Shown: positions 52,187 to 62,089, numbered from the stretch's first letter. The stretch is DNA of 64,000 nt from Heliomarina baculiformis (GCF_019966545.1 NZ_JAIMIC010000002.1:496001-560000), one strand, 5' to 3'. A program made the numbers and translations. Notes: generated from the letters alone by a model not told the origin.

Positions 52187-52600
52187 GTGTCGAAACTAAC
52201 TCTTGCCTCTTACCCGCATCTGCTGGGATTCGAGCAGCTGGAACGCCTTCTGGAACGTACCGCAAAGTCCGGGAACGAAGGGTATCCGCCGTTCAATATC
52301 GAACAGAATTCCGATCATTCCTACCGCATTACCCTGGCCGTGGCCGGGTTTGCCGAGGAAGAACTCGCCATCACTGTCGAAGACAGGCAATTGGTCATCC
52401 GAGGTCGTCAACGCGACGACAGCGAAGGCCGCGTCTTTCTCCACCGGGGAATAGCCGCGCGTCAGTTTCAGCGGACCTTTGTGCTCGCCGAAGGCGTTGA
52501 GGTGGGAGAAGCCGTCATGGAAAACGGGCTGCTTCACGTCGATCTGACCCGGGCCATACCGGATACCGTGGTTCAGACGATCAACATAAGGAAAGGGTGA
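52187..52600 (+). CDS. Small heat-shock protein, Hsp20 family
   Basis: 137 residues from a GTG start; N-terminal LLGFEQLERLLER is typical of alphaproteobacterial IbpA/HspD proteins. The alpha-crystallin domain (about 35-125) begins YPPFNIEQ and has YRITLAVAGF and the ENGLLHVDL motif (variant of A-x-x-x-n-G-v-L). Holdase chaperone for unfolding proteins. The frame opens at 52124, but only the GTG fits the family N-terminus. Confidence 0.9.
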   Translation: MSKLTLASYPHLLGFEQLERLLERTAKSGNEGYPPFNIEQNSDHSYRITLAVAGFAEEELAITVEDRQLVIRGRQRDDSEGRVFLHRGIAARQFQRTFVLAEGVEVGEAVMENGLLHVDLTRAIPDTVVQTINIRKG

Positions 52601-52603
52601 GAA

Positions 52604-52828
52604 ATGGATACCAACGTAGAATTCAAGGGTGACGGTCCCCGGATCGTTTACGTGAAACCGGTATTCGTTGCGGATCTGCCCAAGGAAGTCCGTGACGAAG
52701 CAGGAGAGCTGGAACAGCTTTATGCGGTACACGATCAGGACGGTGCGCAGCTCGCGCTCGTGTCCGACCGTAAACTCGCGTTTTCCCTTGCACGCCAGCA
52801 TGATCTGGCGCCTGTAAACGTCCACTAA
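52604..52828 (+). CDS. DUF1150 family protein
   Basis: 74 residues, with IVYVKPVFVADLP and LYAVHDQDGAQLALVSDRKLAFSLARQHDL as the DUF1150 pattern. Lies 3 nt after hsp20, an association I recall from other alphaproteobacteria; function unknown, perhaps linked to the heat-shock protein. Confidence 0.87.
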   Translation: MDTNVEFKGDGPRIVYVKPVFVADLPKEVRDEAGELEQLYAVHDQDGAQLALVSDRKLAFSLARQHDLAPVNVH

Positions 52829-52855
52829 GTCACGGCGTTTGCCACATACGAACGC

Positions 52856-52879
52856 GGCAGGCCAGATCAACGGCCTGCC
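52856..52879. terminator. Candidate terminator hairpin
   Basis: GGCAGGCC / GGCCTGCC, 8 bp, loop AGATCAAC, between the convergent DUF1150 and RTX genes. No clear T run, so only weakly supported. Confidence 0.4.
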
Positions 52880-52908
52880 AATTGCCACTCAAAAGCGGCA
52901 TTTCTCTG

Positions 52909-54645
52909 TCAGATCAGGACGATGTCATCGGCGAGCGTTGTTAGGTCGATGATCCCGTTGAAAACGATCTCCACATTGCCGAAATCAAGCGCTGCGTCGC
53001 CGCCGATAAGGCGCGAAAACCCCGCGACGATTTCAGCACCTGACGTTGCACCCCCGACCAGCCCCTGATCAAGAAAAAGCCTGTCTTTCCCGGCAGAGAA
53101 ATCCGTAATCGTATCCTGACCGGCATCTTCAAAGCTGAAACGAAAGCGATCGCGCCCGGTCTGACCCGACAGGATATCGTCGCCCGCTCCCCCGATTAGT
53201 ACGTCCCGACCCCTGCCGCCGGAAAGCGTGTCCTTGTCATCCCCGCCGATCAGCCTGTCGCGCCCACGGTTTCCGATCAAGCTGTCATTGCCGTTGCCGC
53301 CCTTGAGCTTGTCCGCGCCACTGCCGCCGAACAACCAGTCTTTGCCGCGATTCCCTAACAAAGTATCGTCGTCCCTTGTGCCATGGATACGGTCGCGCCC
53401 TGCTGCGCCCCGTGTCACCATTCCGGCAAAAGGCGCGTAGAGCATCTCATCGCCGCTTGTGCCTTTAACTCTTTCAACGGGCAGGCTGGCCGCGCTGTTA
53501 ATCGTGCCGCCCGCCTCAAGTTGCGCGACTGCTTCGTTGCCGCCGGTTACGGGATCCAGCCGGTACAATGTCTCATCGGAAAACCCGTAGAGTCCGTCGT
53601 CGAAATAAAGTGCAAACAGGTCCGCGATGCCATGCGGCACATCGCTGACGACCTCTCCCGCCGCAAGATCATAGGTCAGCATTGTTCCCTTTGTGGTGGC
53701 AAGAAACAGGCTGTCCCCGTTAACCACGATATCGCCCTCGGCATACACATTTTGGGGAAGACCGATTGAAGCGACCTTCCCAAGAGTCGCCGAGTCGAAA
53801 ACATCTATCCTGCCGACACTCTCTGACCCGACATAAAGCATGCCGTGATGATCCGATCCCAGCGCGTTCGCGTCGGCAAAAAGGTCAGTCAATCGCGTGG
53901 CCGACCCGTCGAGCAGGCTGATCTGATATAGTCCGCCCTCGGCGATACCAAAAAGCCCGCCGTTTGCGGCCAGCGTCATGTCAAGGAACACCGGCAAGCC
54001 TTTACTCCGGTGGATCTGGCTCAGTTCGCCGTCCTCAAGCAGGAAAAGACCGCCGCTGCTGCCCGCGATATAGGCCCGCCCGGTGACTGGGGGGGGCGTC
54101 TCACCGCTGCGCGGGTTCATATAGGTCGCCAGAAAGGCCTCCGGGTCGAAATACCGGACAGGTCCCGACGCGGTGCTCACATCCACATAGGCGACACCAT
54201 CCGCGCCGACGCCTTTATAAGCGGTCGGATCATAAGTTACCGAGCCCTGCAAGACACCAAGCGTATGACCGGCAGCCACGGCAAAATGCAGATGATCCGA
54301 GGCGTAATCGAACAATCTGCCGATTTGCGCGCCGTAAGAGATCGGGCCGACGTCGGCGCTGACGTCGATATGACCGTAGACCACGGAAAACGGCGTCCCG
54401 TCCGCCATCGTGTAATAGACGACCAGCGCACCGCCATCGCCGCCGTAATCCGCAGCCTGATAGGCGATCACCCCGTCAGCGATTGAATAGACTTCCTGCC
54501 CTGCGTCGTCCCCCACCGCACCCCAGTTGTAATCGGTTGCAAGGTGATACCGACCCGCGCGGTTATCGAGAAAGCCCGAGGCACTGAACCACTCGGCAAA
54601 CGGCGTATCTGTATCGCCCAAAGGATCCCTGATGTGAAACGCCAA
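52909..54645 (-). CDS. RTX exoprotein with M23 peptidase-like domain and propeller-like region
   Basis: 578 residues. N-terminal M23/LytM-like domain with H34-x3-D38 (YHLATD), H92 (YGH) and H118-L-H120 (DHLHF), the full zinc/catalytic set. Residues about 190-400 contain beta-propeller-like repeats (YIAGSSGGLFLLEDG, GLFGIAEGGLYQI, MLYVGSESVG). Residues about 405-515 have RTX Ca2+-binding nonapeptides of the GGxGxDxL type. The C-terminal 60 residues look like a type I secretion signal region; there is no Sec signal. Start TTG with AGGA 7 nt upstream. A secreted, Ca2+-folded peptidoglycan or protein hydrolase is inferred. No T1SS genes are adjacent. Confidence 0.85.
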   Translation of the reverse strand: MAFHIRDPLGDTDTPFAEWFSASGFLDNRAGRYHLATDYNWGAVGDDAGQEVYSIADGVIAYQAADYGGDGGALVVYYTMADGTPFSVVYGHIDVSADVGPISYGAQIGRLFDYASDHLHFAVAAGHTLGVLQGSVTYDPTAYKGVGADGVAYVDVSTASGPVRYFDPEAFLATYMNPRSGETPPPVTGRAYIAGSSGGLFLLEDGELSQIHRSKGLPVFLDMTLAANGGLFGIAEGGLYQISLLDGSATRLTDLFADANALGSDHHGMLYVGSESVGRIDVFDSATLGKVASIGLPQNVYAEGDIVVNGDSLFLATTKGTMLTYDLAAGEVVSDVPHGIADLFALYFDDGLYGFSDETLYRLDPVTGGNEAVAQLEAGGTINSAASLPVERVKGTSGDEMLYAPFAGMVTRGAAGRDRIHGTRDDDTLLGNRGKDWLFGGSGADKLKGGNGNDSLIGNRGRDRLIGGDDKDTLSGGRGRDVLIGGAGDDILSGQTGRDRFRFSFEDAGQDTITDFSAGKDRLFLDQGLVGGATSGAEIVAGFSRLIGGDAALDFGNVEIVFNGIIDLTTLADDIVLI

Positions 54646-54800
54646 GATTACGTCCTATGATGAACTGACGGCGCGATGCTGACCCGCTCCACGGCGGGCG
54701 GTCAAGCACCCCTAACCCCGAAGCATCATGCCTGTTACCACTTGAACCCATTCGGGTTTCTTGCGAAGGCCGAAAGGAATGATCAGGAGGAACCGCAGTC

Positions 54801-55688
54801 ATGGCAAGTTTCGAATTCGATTGGGTCGATGCCTTCACCGACCGCGCCTTTGGCGGCAACGGATGCGCCGTGGTCCTGAACGGCGCAGGTCTGAACGACC
54901 GGACCTGCATGGATTTCGTGCGGGAAACTTCGCTGGTGGAATGCACTTTTACCGGCCCCTCGAAGATCGCCGATATCCGCGTACGCTACTTTCTCGCCTC
55001 GCGCGAAATCCCGTTTGCAGGCCACCCGACAATCGCCACCGTCGCCGCGCAGCACTCTCGCGGCCTGATTAGCGGGGATAGCATCCGGCTGGAAACCGGC
55101 GCGGGTATCGTTCCGGTCTCATTGAAAGACGGGTTGATTGAAATGACTCAGGTCGCGCCCCAGTTCGGGGATCACGTCGCCGCCGAAACTGTGGCCGGTG
55201 TAATCGGCCTCGATCCCGATCACATCATCGCGCCGCCGCGCATGATCTCCACAGGCTTGCCGTTCTGCATTACAGTCCTGCGCGATCACGACGCCCTGCG
55301 CCGTGCAAGTCTCGACCCCGACAAACTCGGCAAGATGACAGCGGGCATTGGCTATGCCTCCAACGATATGGCCGAGCCATTCCTTGTCACTCTGAGCGGC
55401 GCCTCTGAGGAGGGCGACACATTTTCCCGTCTGCTGCTTGCCCCGCCAAGCCCGCCCGAAGATCCGTTCACCGGCTCCGCGACCGGGGCAATGGCGGCCT
55501 ATCTCTGGCATAACGGCCTGATGGAAAAAGACAGTTTCATCGCCGAGCAGGGACATTGGATGGGACGCCCGGGCCAGGCGCGTGTCGGTCGCTTTGGGTC
55601 GGCGCAGAACATGACGGGCATCAGCGTCGCGGGAAAGGGCTATGTCCTGATGCGCGGGACGGTCGATTTGCCGGATCAACCGGCGTGA
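54801..55688 (+). CDS. PhzF-family isomerase/epimerase
   Basis: 295 residues, diaminopimelate-epimerase-like fold. Features: FGGNGCAVV near residue 18, catalytic Glu E47 in SLVECTF, PFAGHPTIAT (H75), and C-terminal EDPFTGSATGAMAAYL. PhzF itself isomerises a phenazine precursor; most homologues have unknown substrates. AGGAGG precedes the ATG. Overlaps the glycosyltransferase ORF by 4 nt. Confidence 0.88.
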   Translation: MASFEFDWVDAFTDRAFGGNGCAVVLNGAGLNDRTCMDFVRETSLVECTFTGPSKIADIRVRYFLASREIPFAGHPTIATVAAQHSRGLISGDSIRLETGAGIVPVSLKDGLIEMTQVAPQFGDHVAAETVAGVIGLDPDHIIAPPRMISTGLPFCITVLRDHDALRRASLDPDKLGKMTAGIGYASNDMAEPFLVTLSGASEEGDTFSRLLLAPPSPPEDPFTGSATGAMAAYLWHNGLMEKDSFIAEQGHWMGRPGQARVGRFGSAQNMTGISVAGKGYVLMRGTVDLPDQPA

Positions 55689-56569
55689 ACATGGAGAACG
55701 CGCCCGCCATTGCGGTACTGCCCTACACCCATCGTCAGGGCCGTGCACTGGCAGCCACGCCTGTTTCCGATCTGATCTGGCCGCTGGGATGTCCGGATCG
55801 TCTGGCAGGTAAGACCGTGGCGGATCTGACAAGCCGCGATCACCTCATCCTCTTCCCCCGCACCATCACCCATTTCCAGCCGCGTCTCGGGATATCAGGG
55901 CAGGTCTCGCTGGTGATGGGCGAACCCGCCGTCATCCACGCCAAGCATATCGCATTGCTAAGGTTCAGCTATCGCCGCTTCTACCGGATCCTGACCTTCA
56001 ACCAAGACCTGCTCGACCGGCTGCCGAACGCGCTGCTGTTTCCTTACGGTACCACATGGGTCCCGGACTGGCGCGAGGTGGACTGTACCAAGAGCAGGAT
56101 GCTCTCGCTCATCGCCTCGGCCAAGCGCGACTCGACCGGTCATAAGCTGCGCCACGAGATCGTCGATGGGGTCCGAAACAAAGGCATCGATATGGATGTG
56201 ATGGGCGGCGGGTATGACCCGTTTGACCGGAAATCCGACGGTCTCGCTCCGTACCGTTATTCGGTGGTTATCGAAAACGTACAAGAACGCAATTATTTCT
56301 CGGAGAAACTCATCGACGCACTGCTCTGCGATACGGTGCCCATCTACTGGGGCTGCCCCAATCTCGGAGATTTCTTCGATACCGGTCCGATCATAGAATG
56401 CGCAAATAGCGACGACATCATGCGCGCAATCAGCAACGCCAGCGAGACGGATTTTCAGCAGCGCCTGCCGGCAATCCGCAAGCTCAAACCGGAACTGGAA
56501 AAGTTCTGCGACTTTGAAAAGCGCGCCGCCAAGGCCATTCACAATACGCTGACATCCGACAAGGCCTGA
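55685..56569 (+). CDS. GT10 (fucosyltransferase)-like glycosyltransferase
   Basis: About 294 residues. The C-terminal half carries the GT10 donor-binding motif: YSVVIENVQERNYFSEKL, then LLCDTVPIYWGCPN and FFD (about residues 193-232). The first 140 residues, where acceptor specificity lies, resemble nothing I can name. Soluble, no signal peptide. The GTG at 55685 overlaps the phzF-like stop; ATG at 55691 is equally possible. The open frame to 55556 is only a shadow of the neighbour. Sugar donor not known; no GDP-fucose genes are near. Confidence 0.78.
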   Translation: MNMENAPAIAVLPYTHRQGRALAATPVSDLIWPLGCPDRLAGKTVADLTSRDHLILFPRTITHFQPRLGISGQVSLVMGEPAVIHAKHIALLRFSYRRFYRILTFNQDLLDRLPNALLFPYGTTWVPDWREVDCTKSRMLSLIASAKRDSTGHKLRHEIVDGVRNKGIDMDVMGGGYDPFDRKSDGLAPYRYSVVIENVQERNYFSEKLIDALLCDTVPIYWGCPNLGDFFDTGPIIECANSDDIMRAISNASETDFQQRLPAIRKLKPELEKFCDFEKRAAKAIHNTLTSDKA

Positions 56570-56644
56570 AAACAGGCAGGAAAACCAGACTCTCAAACGG
56601 CCAGCGTTCGGCACAATACGGTGCCGCCTTCGACACCGCCCCTG

Positions 56645-56703
56645 CTTCTTTGGGTCTTAAAATATCCCCGCCGGAGGCATCGCGCCACCACAGGTGGCGC
56701 GAT
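56645..56703 (+). repeat. Intergenic repeat copy B: 34-nt core plus hairpin
   Basis: Core 56645-56678, one base different from copy A at 49411-49444. It is followed at once by a perfect 11-bp hairpin, ATCGCGCCACC-ACA-GGTGGCGCGAT, whose sequence differs from the hairpin of copy A. Lies in the convergent gap between the GT10-like gene and sat-cysC, in the same orientation as copy A. No T run follows. Confidence 0.8.
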
Positions 56704-56721
56704 TGGACAGGGCTTTCCGCG

Positions 56722-58437
56722 TCAGACCGCGATCAGACCCATGTTCTCAAGCTTGAGAAGCACCTGATGCGCGCAGTTGTCGACGTCGGTGCCTTCGGTT
56801 TCGACGCGGAGTTCCGGGTTTTCCGGCACGTCATAGGGGTCCGAAATCCCGGTGAACTCCTTGATCTTGCCCTCGCGGGCCAGCTTGTAGAGCCCCTTGC
56901 GGTCACGGCGCTCGCATTCCTCGATCGAGGTCGCCACGTGCACTTCCACAAAGGCGCCAAAGGATTCCACATCCTCGCGAACGGCCCGGCGGGTCGTGGC
57001 ATAGGGGGCGATCGGCGCGCAGATCGCGATACCGCCGTTCTTTGTGATCTCCGAGGCAACATAGCCGATCCGGCGAATGTTCAGGTCGCGGTGCTCTTTC
57101 GAGAACCCGAGTTCCGAAGACAGGTTCTTGCGCACGATATCACCATCGAGAAGCGTGACCGGACGGCCACCCATCTCCATCAGCTTGACCATCAGCGCGT
57201 TCGCGATGGTGGATTTGCCTGAACCCGAAAAGCCGGTGAAGAAGACGGTAAAGCCCTGCTTGGAGCGCGGCGGCTTGGTGCGGCGCAGCTCGTTCACGAC
57301 CTCGGGGAAGGAGAACCATTCCGGAATCTCCAGACCCTCGGCCAGACGGCGGCGCAGCTCGGTGCCCGAGATGTTCAGGATCGTGACGTTGTCCTTGTCC
57401 TCGATCTCGTCCATCGGCTCGTATTGAGCGCGTTCCTGCACCCAGACCATGTGTTTGAAATCGACCATCTCGACGCCGATCTCGTCCTGATGCTTGCGGA
57501 ACAGATCCTGCGCATCATAGGGGCCATAGAAATCCTCGCCTGCCGAATTCTTGCCCGGGCCTGCGTGGTCGCGGCCGACGATAAAATGTGTGCAGCCGTG
57601 GTTCTTGCGGATCAGCCCGTGCCAGACCGCTTCGCGCGGACCTGCCATGCGCATGGCAAGGTTCAGCAGGGACATGCTGGTGGTAGCCGCCGGATACTTG
57701 TCGAGCACGGCCTCATAGCAGCGCACGCGGGTAAAGTGATCGACGTCGCCGGGTTTGGTCATGCCGACAACCGGGTGGATCAGCAGGTTGGCCTGCGCTT
57801 CCTTGGCGGCGCGGAAGGTCAGTTCCTGGTGCGCACGGTGCAGGGGGTTGCGGGTCTGGAATGCCACAATGCGACGCCAGCCAACCTTGCGGAAATAGGC
57901 GCGCAGCTCGTTCGGCGTGTCGCGGCGGGCGCGGAAATCGTAATGGATCGGCTGCTGGATGCCGGTGACCGGGCCACCCAGATAAATCTTGCCCGCCTGG
58001 TTGTGGAGGTAGTTCACGGCAGGGTGGGCGCTGTCATCGGCACCGAACACCTTTTCCGCCTCGCGCGCTTTGTCGGGCGCCCAGCGGTCGGTGACGGTCA
58101 TGGTCGCAAGGATCACGCCTTCCTGGTCGCGCAGCGCGATGTCTTCACCGATTTCCAGGGTTTCGGCAAATTTCTCCGACACGTCGAGGTTGATCGGCAT
58201 CGGCCACAGCGTACCGTCGGCAAGGCGCATGTCTTCGACGACGCCATTGTAATCTTCTTCGGTCAAAAAACCTTTGAGCGGATTAAATCCGCCGTTCATA
58301 AGCAATTCGAGATCGCAGATCTGGCGCGGGGTAAGATCAAGACTTTTCAACTCACCCGCTTCAACCTTAAGTTTCTGCGCGGAGTCGTATGAAACATATA
58401 GCTCGGGGATAGGAGCTAGATTGCTAAGCATGGTCAT
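56722..58437 (-). CDS. Bifunctional sulfate adenylyltransferase/adenylylsulfate kinase
   Basis: 571 residues: ATP sulfurylase (about 1-385; QTRNPLHRAH near 195, GRDHAGPGK near 285) fused to APS kinase (about 390-571; P-loop GFSGSGKST near 405, DGDIVRKNL). Makes PAPS from sulfate and ATP in two steps. This fused Sat-CysC form, with the sulfurylase first, replaces the CysDN heterodimer. The first ATG (58437) lacks a clear ribosome site; a second ATG is 6 nt inside. No cysH or sulfate transporter beside it. Confidence 0.96.
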   Translation of the reverse strand: MTMLSNLAPIPELYVSYDSAQKLKVEAGELKSLDLTPRQICDLELLMNGGFNPLKGFLTEEDYNGVVEDMRLADGTLWPMPINLDVSEKFAETLEIGEDIALRDQEGVILATMTVTDRWAPDKAREAEKVFGADDSAHPAVNYLHNQAGKIYLGGPVTGIQQPIHYDFRARRDTPNELRAYFRKVGWRRIVAFQTRNPLHRAHQELTFRAAKEAQANLLIHPVVGMTKPGDVDHFTRVRCYEAVLDKYPAATTSMSLLNLAMRMAGPREAVWHGLIRKNHGCTHFIVGRDHAGPGKNSAGEDFYGPYDAQDLFRKHQDEIGVEMVDFKHMVWVQERAQYEPMDEIEDKDNVTILNISGTELRRRLAEGLEIPEWFSFPEVVNELRRTKPPRSKQGFTVFFTGFSGSGKSTIANALMVKLMEMGGRPVTLLDGDIVRKNLSSELGFSKEHRDLNIRRIGYVASEITKNGGIAICAPIAPYATTRRAVREDVESFGAFVEVHVATSIEECERRDRKGLYKLAREGKIKEFTGISDPYDVPENPELRVETEGTDVDNCAHQVLLKLENMGLIAV

Positions 58438-58572
58438 GTGGAAACTTTCGCTTTTGCGTCTACGGGCTGGCCGCTAATATACGGTCGCGCAGCGCATAGC
58501 CTCAGTCAGCAGCCAAAGTCTAGGGCCGCCAGAGGATTTTGTCGCTATCGAGGAAATTGAGTAAATTTTGGC

Positions 58573-60246
58573 TTAATTGGTCGGGGTGAGGGCGCTTTGC
58601 AAATGAGATGCGCGCGTCACGGCAAGGGACGGGACCGGCTGGTTTACTCCGCGCAGCGCCAGTTTGACCATGTCCAGATGGTCCGTTTCGATCCCGGCAC
58701 TGGTCAGGACCGGAGCTGAAACAAGAACTTCGACACCCAGTTCCTTTGTCATTGATTCGAGCCTGCTGGCCGCGTTGACCGTTTCTCCGATGATCGTGCG
58801 CGGCGCATTTCCGGCTGCCCCGATCTCGCCCAGAACGACCTCGCCAAGATGCAGACCGATGCCGATCCGCACCTCTGGCGCGCCTTCCTCGGCCAGCGTC
58901 CGGTTGAACTCTTCAAGGGCTTCGCCGATGCGGGTCGTTGCCGCCAGTGCCGCCTGCGCCGAGCTTGCTTCATCCGGCGTTTCGAACAGTGCAAGCAGCC
59001 CGTCGCCAAGGTATTTGTCCACGACGCCGCCATTTGCGGTGATCGCGGGGACAATGGCATCAAAAAAACGGTTGAGCAGGAACACCACGTCATAGGGCAG
59101 CTGCCCCGTGGTCCGGGCCGTAAACCCCCGAATATCAAGGAAGAGGATCGCCATGCGCCGTTCCTGCCCCTGGCTCGCATGGGCGCGGCGGCGTTTGCCG
59201 TCCGGACGGAACACGCGATAGACGGTAAGCGGCGCCTTAGGCCGGGTCTGGCAGGCCAGCCGCATCCCTGGCGCGGCGCCGACGGCGGCAAGGCTGCGTT
59301 TTTCCGCTTCGCTGGGCGGTTCCAGATCGTCCGCCCCGTCCTCCACCAGAACACGGCAGGTGGTGCAGCGGCCACGTCCACCGCAAAGCGAGGTATGAGC
59401 GACTCCGTTGGCGCGCGACATCTCAAGCAGGGTCGGCCCCTTTGGCGAAACGATTTCCGGCCCGTTGACATAGCTGATCCGCACTGATTTGCGCCGCCGC
59501 AGCAACTTGCGCACAAGGTAGGTACCCGCCGCCGCAGCAAGCAGGACCCAGAAGATCACGGTGATGATATTCTCGATCCGTAGCAGTGCGGCCATTGCAT
59601 CGGAATCGGGCCAGTTGGTACGCGCGATCACCGCGGCACGTGTTTCCGGATCGGCAATGCGCGTGACGGCGCGCCGTCCTTCGGTCAGGAACCCGACCAG
59701 CGCAAAGCCGGGGATGAGAACTGAAAGCGATGTCAGCACCGGACGCAACCGTCGCCACCACAGCTCTGCGCGAAGCCAGAAATTCAATCCGATACAGGCA
59801 TGCACCCAGACGATCAGCAGCAAGAGCGACTGCAGCCATGCGTCGGTCGAGCCGAAGATCAGCGTTACCAGATAAGCGAAATCGTCGTTCACGCCGAACA
59901 GTTCATGCGCGAAACGAGTATATACAATATGCGCGATAAGCAGGATCGGGATGAGCAGGCCAAGCGCAATCTGCAGGGCTTCCCAAAGCGGCATGCGCAG
60001 CGTGCTGCGCCGCGCCAGCTTGTAAAGCGCGAGGCCGGCATGTGTGAGCAGCGCGCCGTAAATCAGGATCGTTCCCGGCCAGCTTCGGGTGATGACTTGC
60101 CGCCAGTCCTGCGCTCTTTCCATCAGCTCGGATGAGAAGAGGCCAAGCCCGATGTTCAGAAAGTGGAACAAGGCATAGGTAAAGAGCACAAGTCCCGACG
60201 CCATGCGCAGCCGCGTTGCCAGATTGCCTTGCCAGCGGCTTTTCAA
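58573..60246 (-). CDS. Membrane-anchored 2Fe-2S/adenylate cyclase fusion
   Basis: 557 residues. Six or so TM helices (about 15-38, 58-76, 90-111, 125-155, 165-188, 225-246) with histidines H28, H69, H106 and H149, resembling a b-type cytochrome or SdhC-like bundle. Then a plant-type 2Fe-2S domain with C288-x5-C294-x2-C297 and C332. Then a class III cyclase domain: LDIRGF (D371), KYLGDG (D415) and ETVNAASR (490-495). Lys411 and Thr489 suggest ATP as substrate. Start TTG at 60246 with GGAG 7 nt upstream; the frame to 60717 is a shadow of trxB. A redox-gated cAMP source is inferred. Confidence 0.85.
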   Translation of the reverse strand: MKSRWQGNLATRLRMASGLVLFTYALFHFLNIGLGLFSSELMERAQDWRQVITRSWPGTILIYGALLTHAGLALYKLARRSTLRMPLWEALQIALGLLIPILLIAHIVYTRFAHELFGVNDDFAYLVTLIFGSTDAWLQSLLLLIVWVHACIGLNFWLRAELWWRRLRPVLTSLSVLIPGFALVGFLTEGRRAVTRIADPETRAAVIARTNWPDSDAMAALLRIENIITVIFWVLLAAAAGTYLVRKLLRRRKSVRISYVNGPEIVSPKGPTLLEMSRANGVAHTSLCGGRGRCTTCRVLVEDGADDLEPPSEAEKRSLAAVGAAPGMRLACQTRPKAPLTVYRVFRPDGKRRRAHASQGQERRMAILFLDIRGFTARTTGQLPYDVVFLLNRFFDAIVPAITANGGVVDKYLGDGLLALFETPDEASSAQAALAATTRIGEALEEFNRTLAEEGAPEVRIGIGLHLGEVVLGEIGAAGNAPRTIIGETVNAASRLESMTKELGVEVLVSAPVLTSAGIETDHLDMVKLALRGVNQPVPSLAVTRASHLQSALTPTN

Positions 60247-60317
60247 AGGGGGGCTCCGTTCAAGTTTAGCCCGGACCTTGGTCCGGGCCGTCTTGTTCGT
60301 CAAGCGGGGCGCGGCGC

Positions 60318-61391
<1,074 letters not shown>

Positions 61392-61532
61392 TTAAACCCC
61401 CAATTCCGCGAGGTCGATTTGCTCAACGGTTTGGCAAAATTTCGGAATTGGCTGATATAATTTCAATCAGACGAAATATTATTGCGCCCAATTGGGACGC
61501 TGCTATAACAAATGCAAATTCAGGAGCGCCGA

Positions 61533-62033
61533 ATGGTCACGACAAGACTTGACCCGATTGATCGCAAAATACTCTCCGAGTTGCAAGACGACGGACGAAT
61601 GACCAACGTGGAACTGGCCAGACGCGTCGGTATCTCTGCCCCGCCATGCCTGCGTCGTGTGCGCACGCTCGAGGAATCCGGGCTGATCGGCGGCTATCAT
61701 GCCGATGTGAACGCCCGCGAACTGGGATTCGAGGTGCAGGTCTTTGCGATGGTCGGGCTCGACAGCCAGGCCGAATCCGAATTGTCGGCTTTCGAGGCGC
61801 GCTGCCGCAAGTGGCCGCTTGTCCGTGAATGCCACATGCTGAACGGCGAGGTCGATTTCATCCTGAAATGCGTGGCGCCGGATCTTTCCAGTTTTCAGAG
61901 CTTTCTGACCGGTGAGCTGCTGACCACGGCCAACGTGGCAAGCGTCAAGACATCGCTGGTGATCCGCGTGGCCAAGGACGAGCCGGGCGTTCCCTTTGAC
62001 GTGCTCGAAGAACGGCTGAACCGCGACGCCTGA
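61533..62033 (+). CDS. Lrp/AsnC-family transcriptional regulator
   Basis: 166 residues: N-terminal winged helix-turn-helix (LDPIDRKILSELQDDGRMTNVELARRVGISAPPCLRRVRTLE pattern) and C-terminal RAM ligand-binding domain. The start at 61533 has AGGAG 6 nt upstream. Divergent from trxB over a 216-nt A/T-rich gap where its operator probably lies. Whether it controls trxB is unknown; a global Lrp role is possible. Confidence 0.93.
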   Translation: MVTTRLDPIDRKILSELQDDGRMTNVELARRVGISAPPCLRRVRTLEESGLIGGYHADVNARELGFEVQVFAMVGLDSQAESELSAFEARCRKWPLVRECHMLNGEVDFILKCVAPDLSSFQSFLTGELLTTANVASVKTSLVIRVAKDEPGVPFDVLEERLNRDA

Positions 62034-62042
62034 AAACGCAGA

Positions 62043-62065
62043 CAGCCGCCCCGTGGGGGCGGCTG
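62043..62065. terminator. Hairpin after the Lrp-family gene
   Basis: Perfect 10-bp stem CAGCCGCCCC / GGGGCGGCTG, loop GTG, between convergent genes; only CTTGG follows, so the terminator strength is uncertain. Confidence 0.55.
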
Positions 62066-62089
62066 CTTGGCTGTGCCAAAGACTTGAAG

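Noticed and set aside
49411-56703. Core repeats as ends of a mobile element or genomic island
   Set aside because: The repeats are in direct orientation, but the 7 kb between them holds purEK, hsp20 and other core genes and no integrase or transposase.
57424-58392. + strand open frame of 322 codons
   Set aside because: Antisense to sat-cysC with no domain character; same explanation for the frames at 36038-36820, 40857-42101 and 60459-61340.
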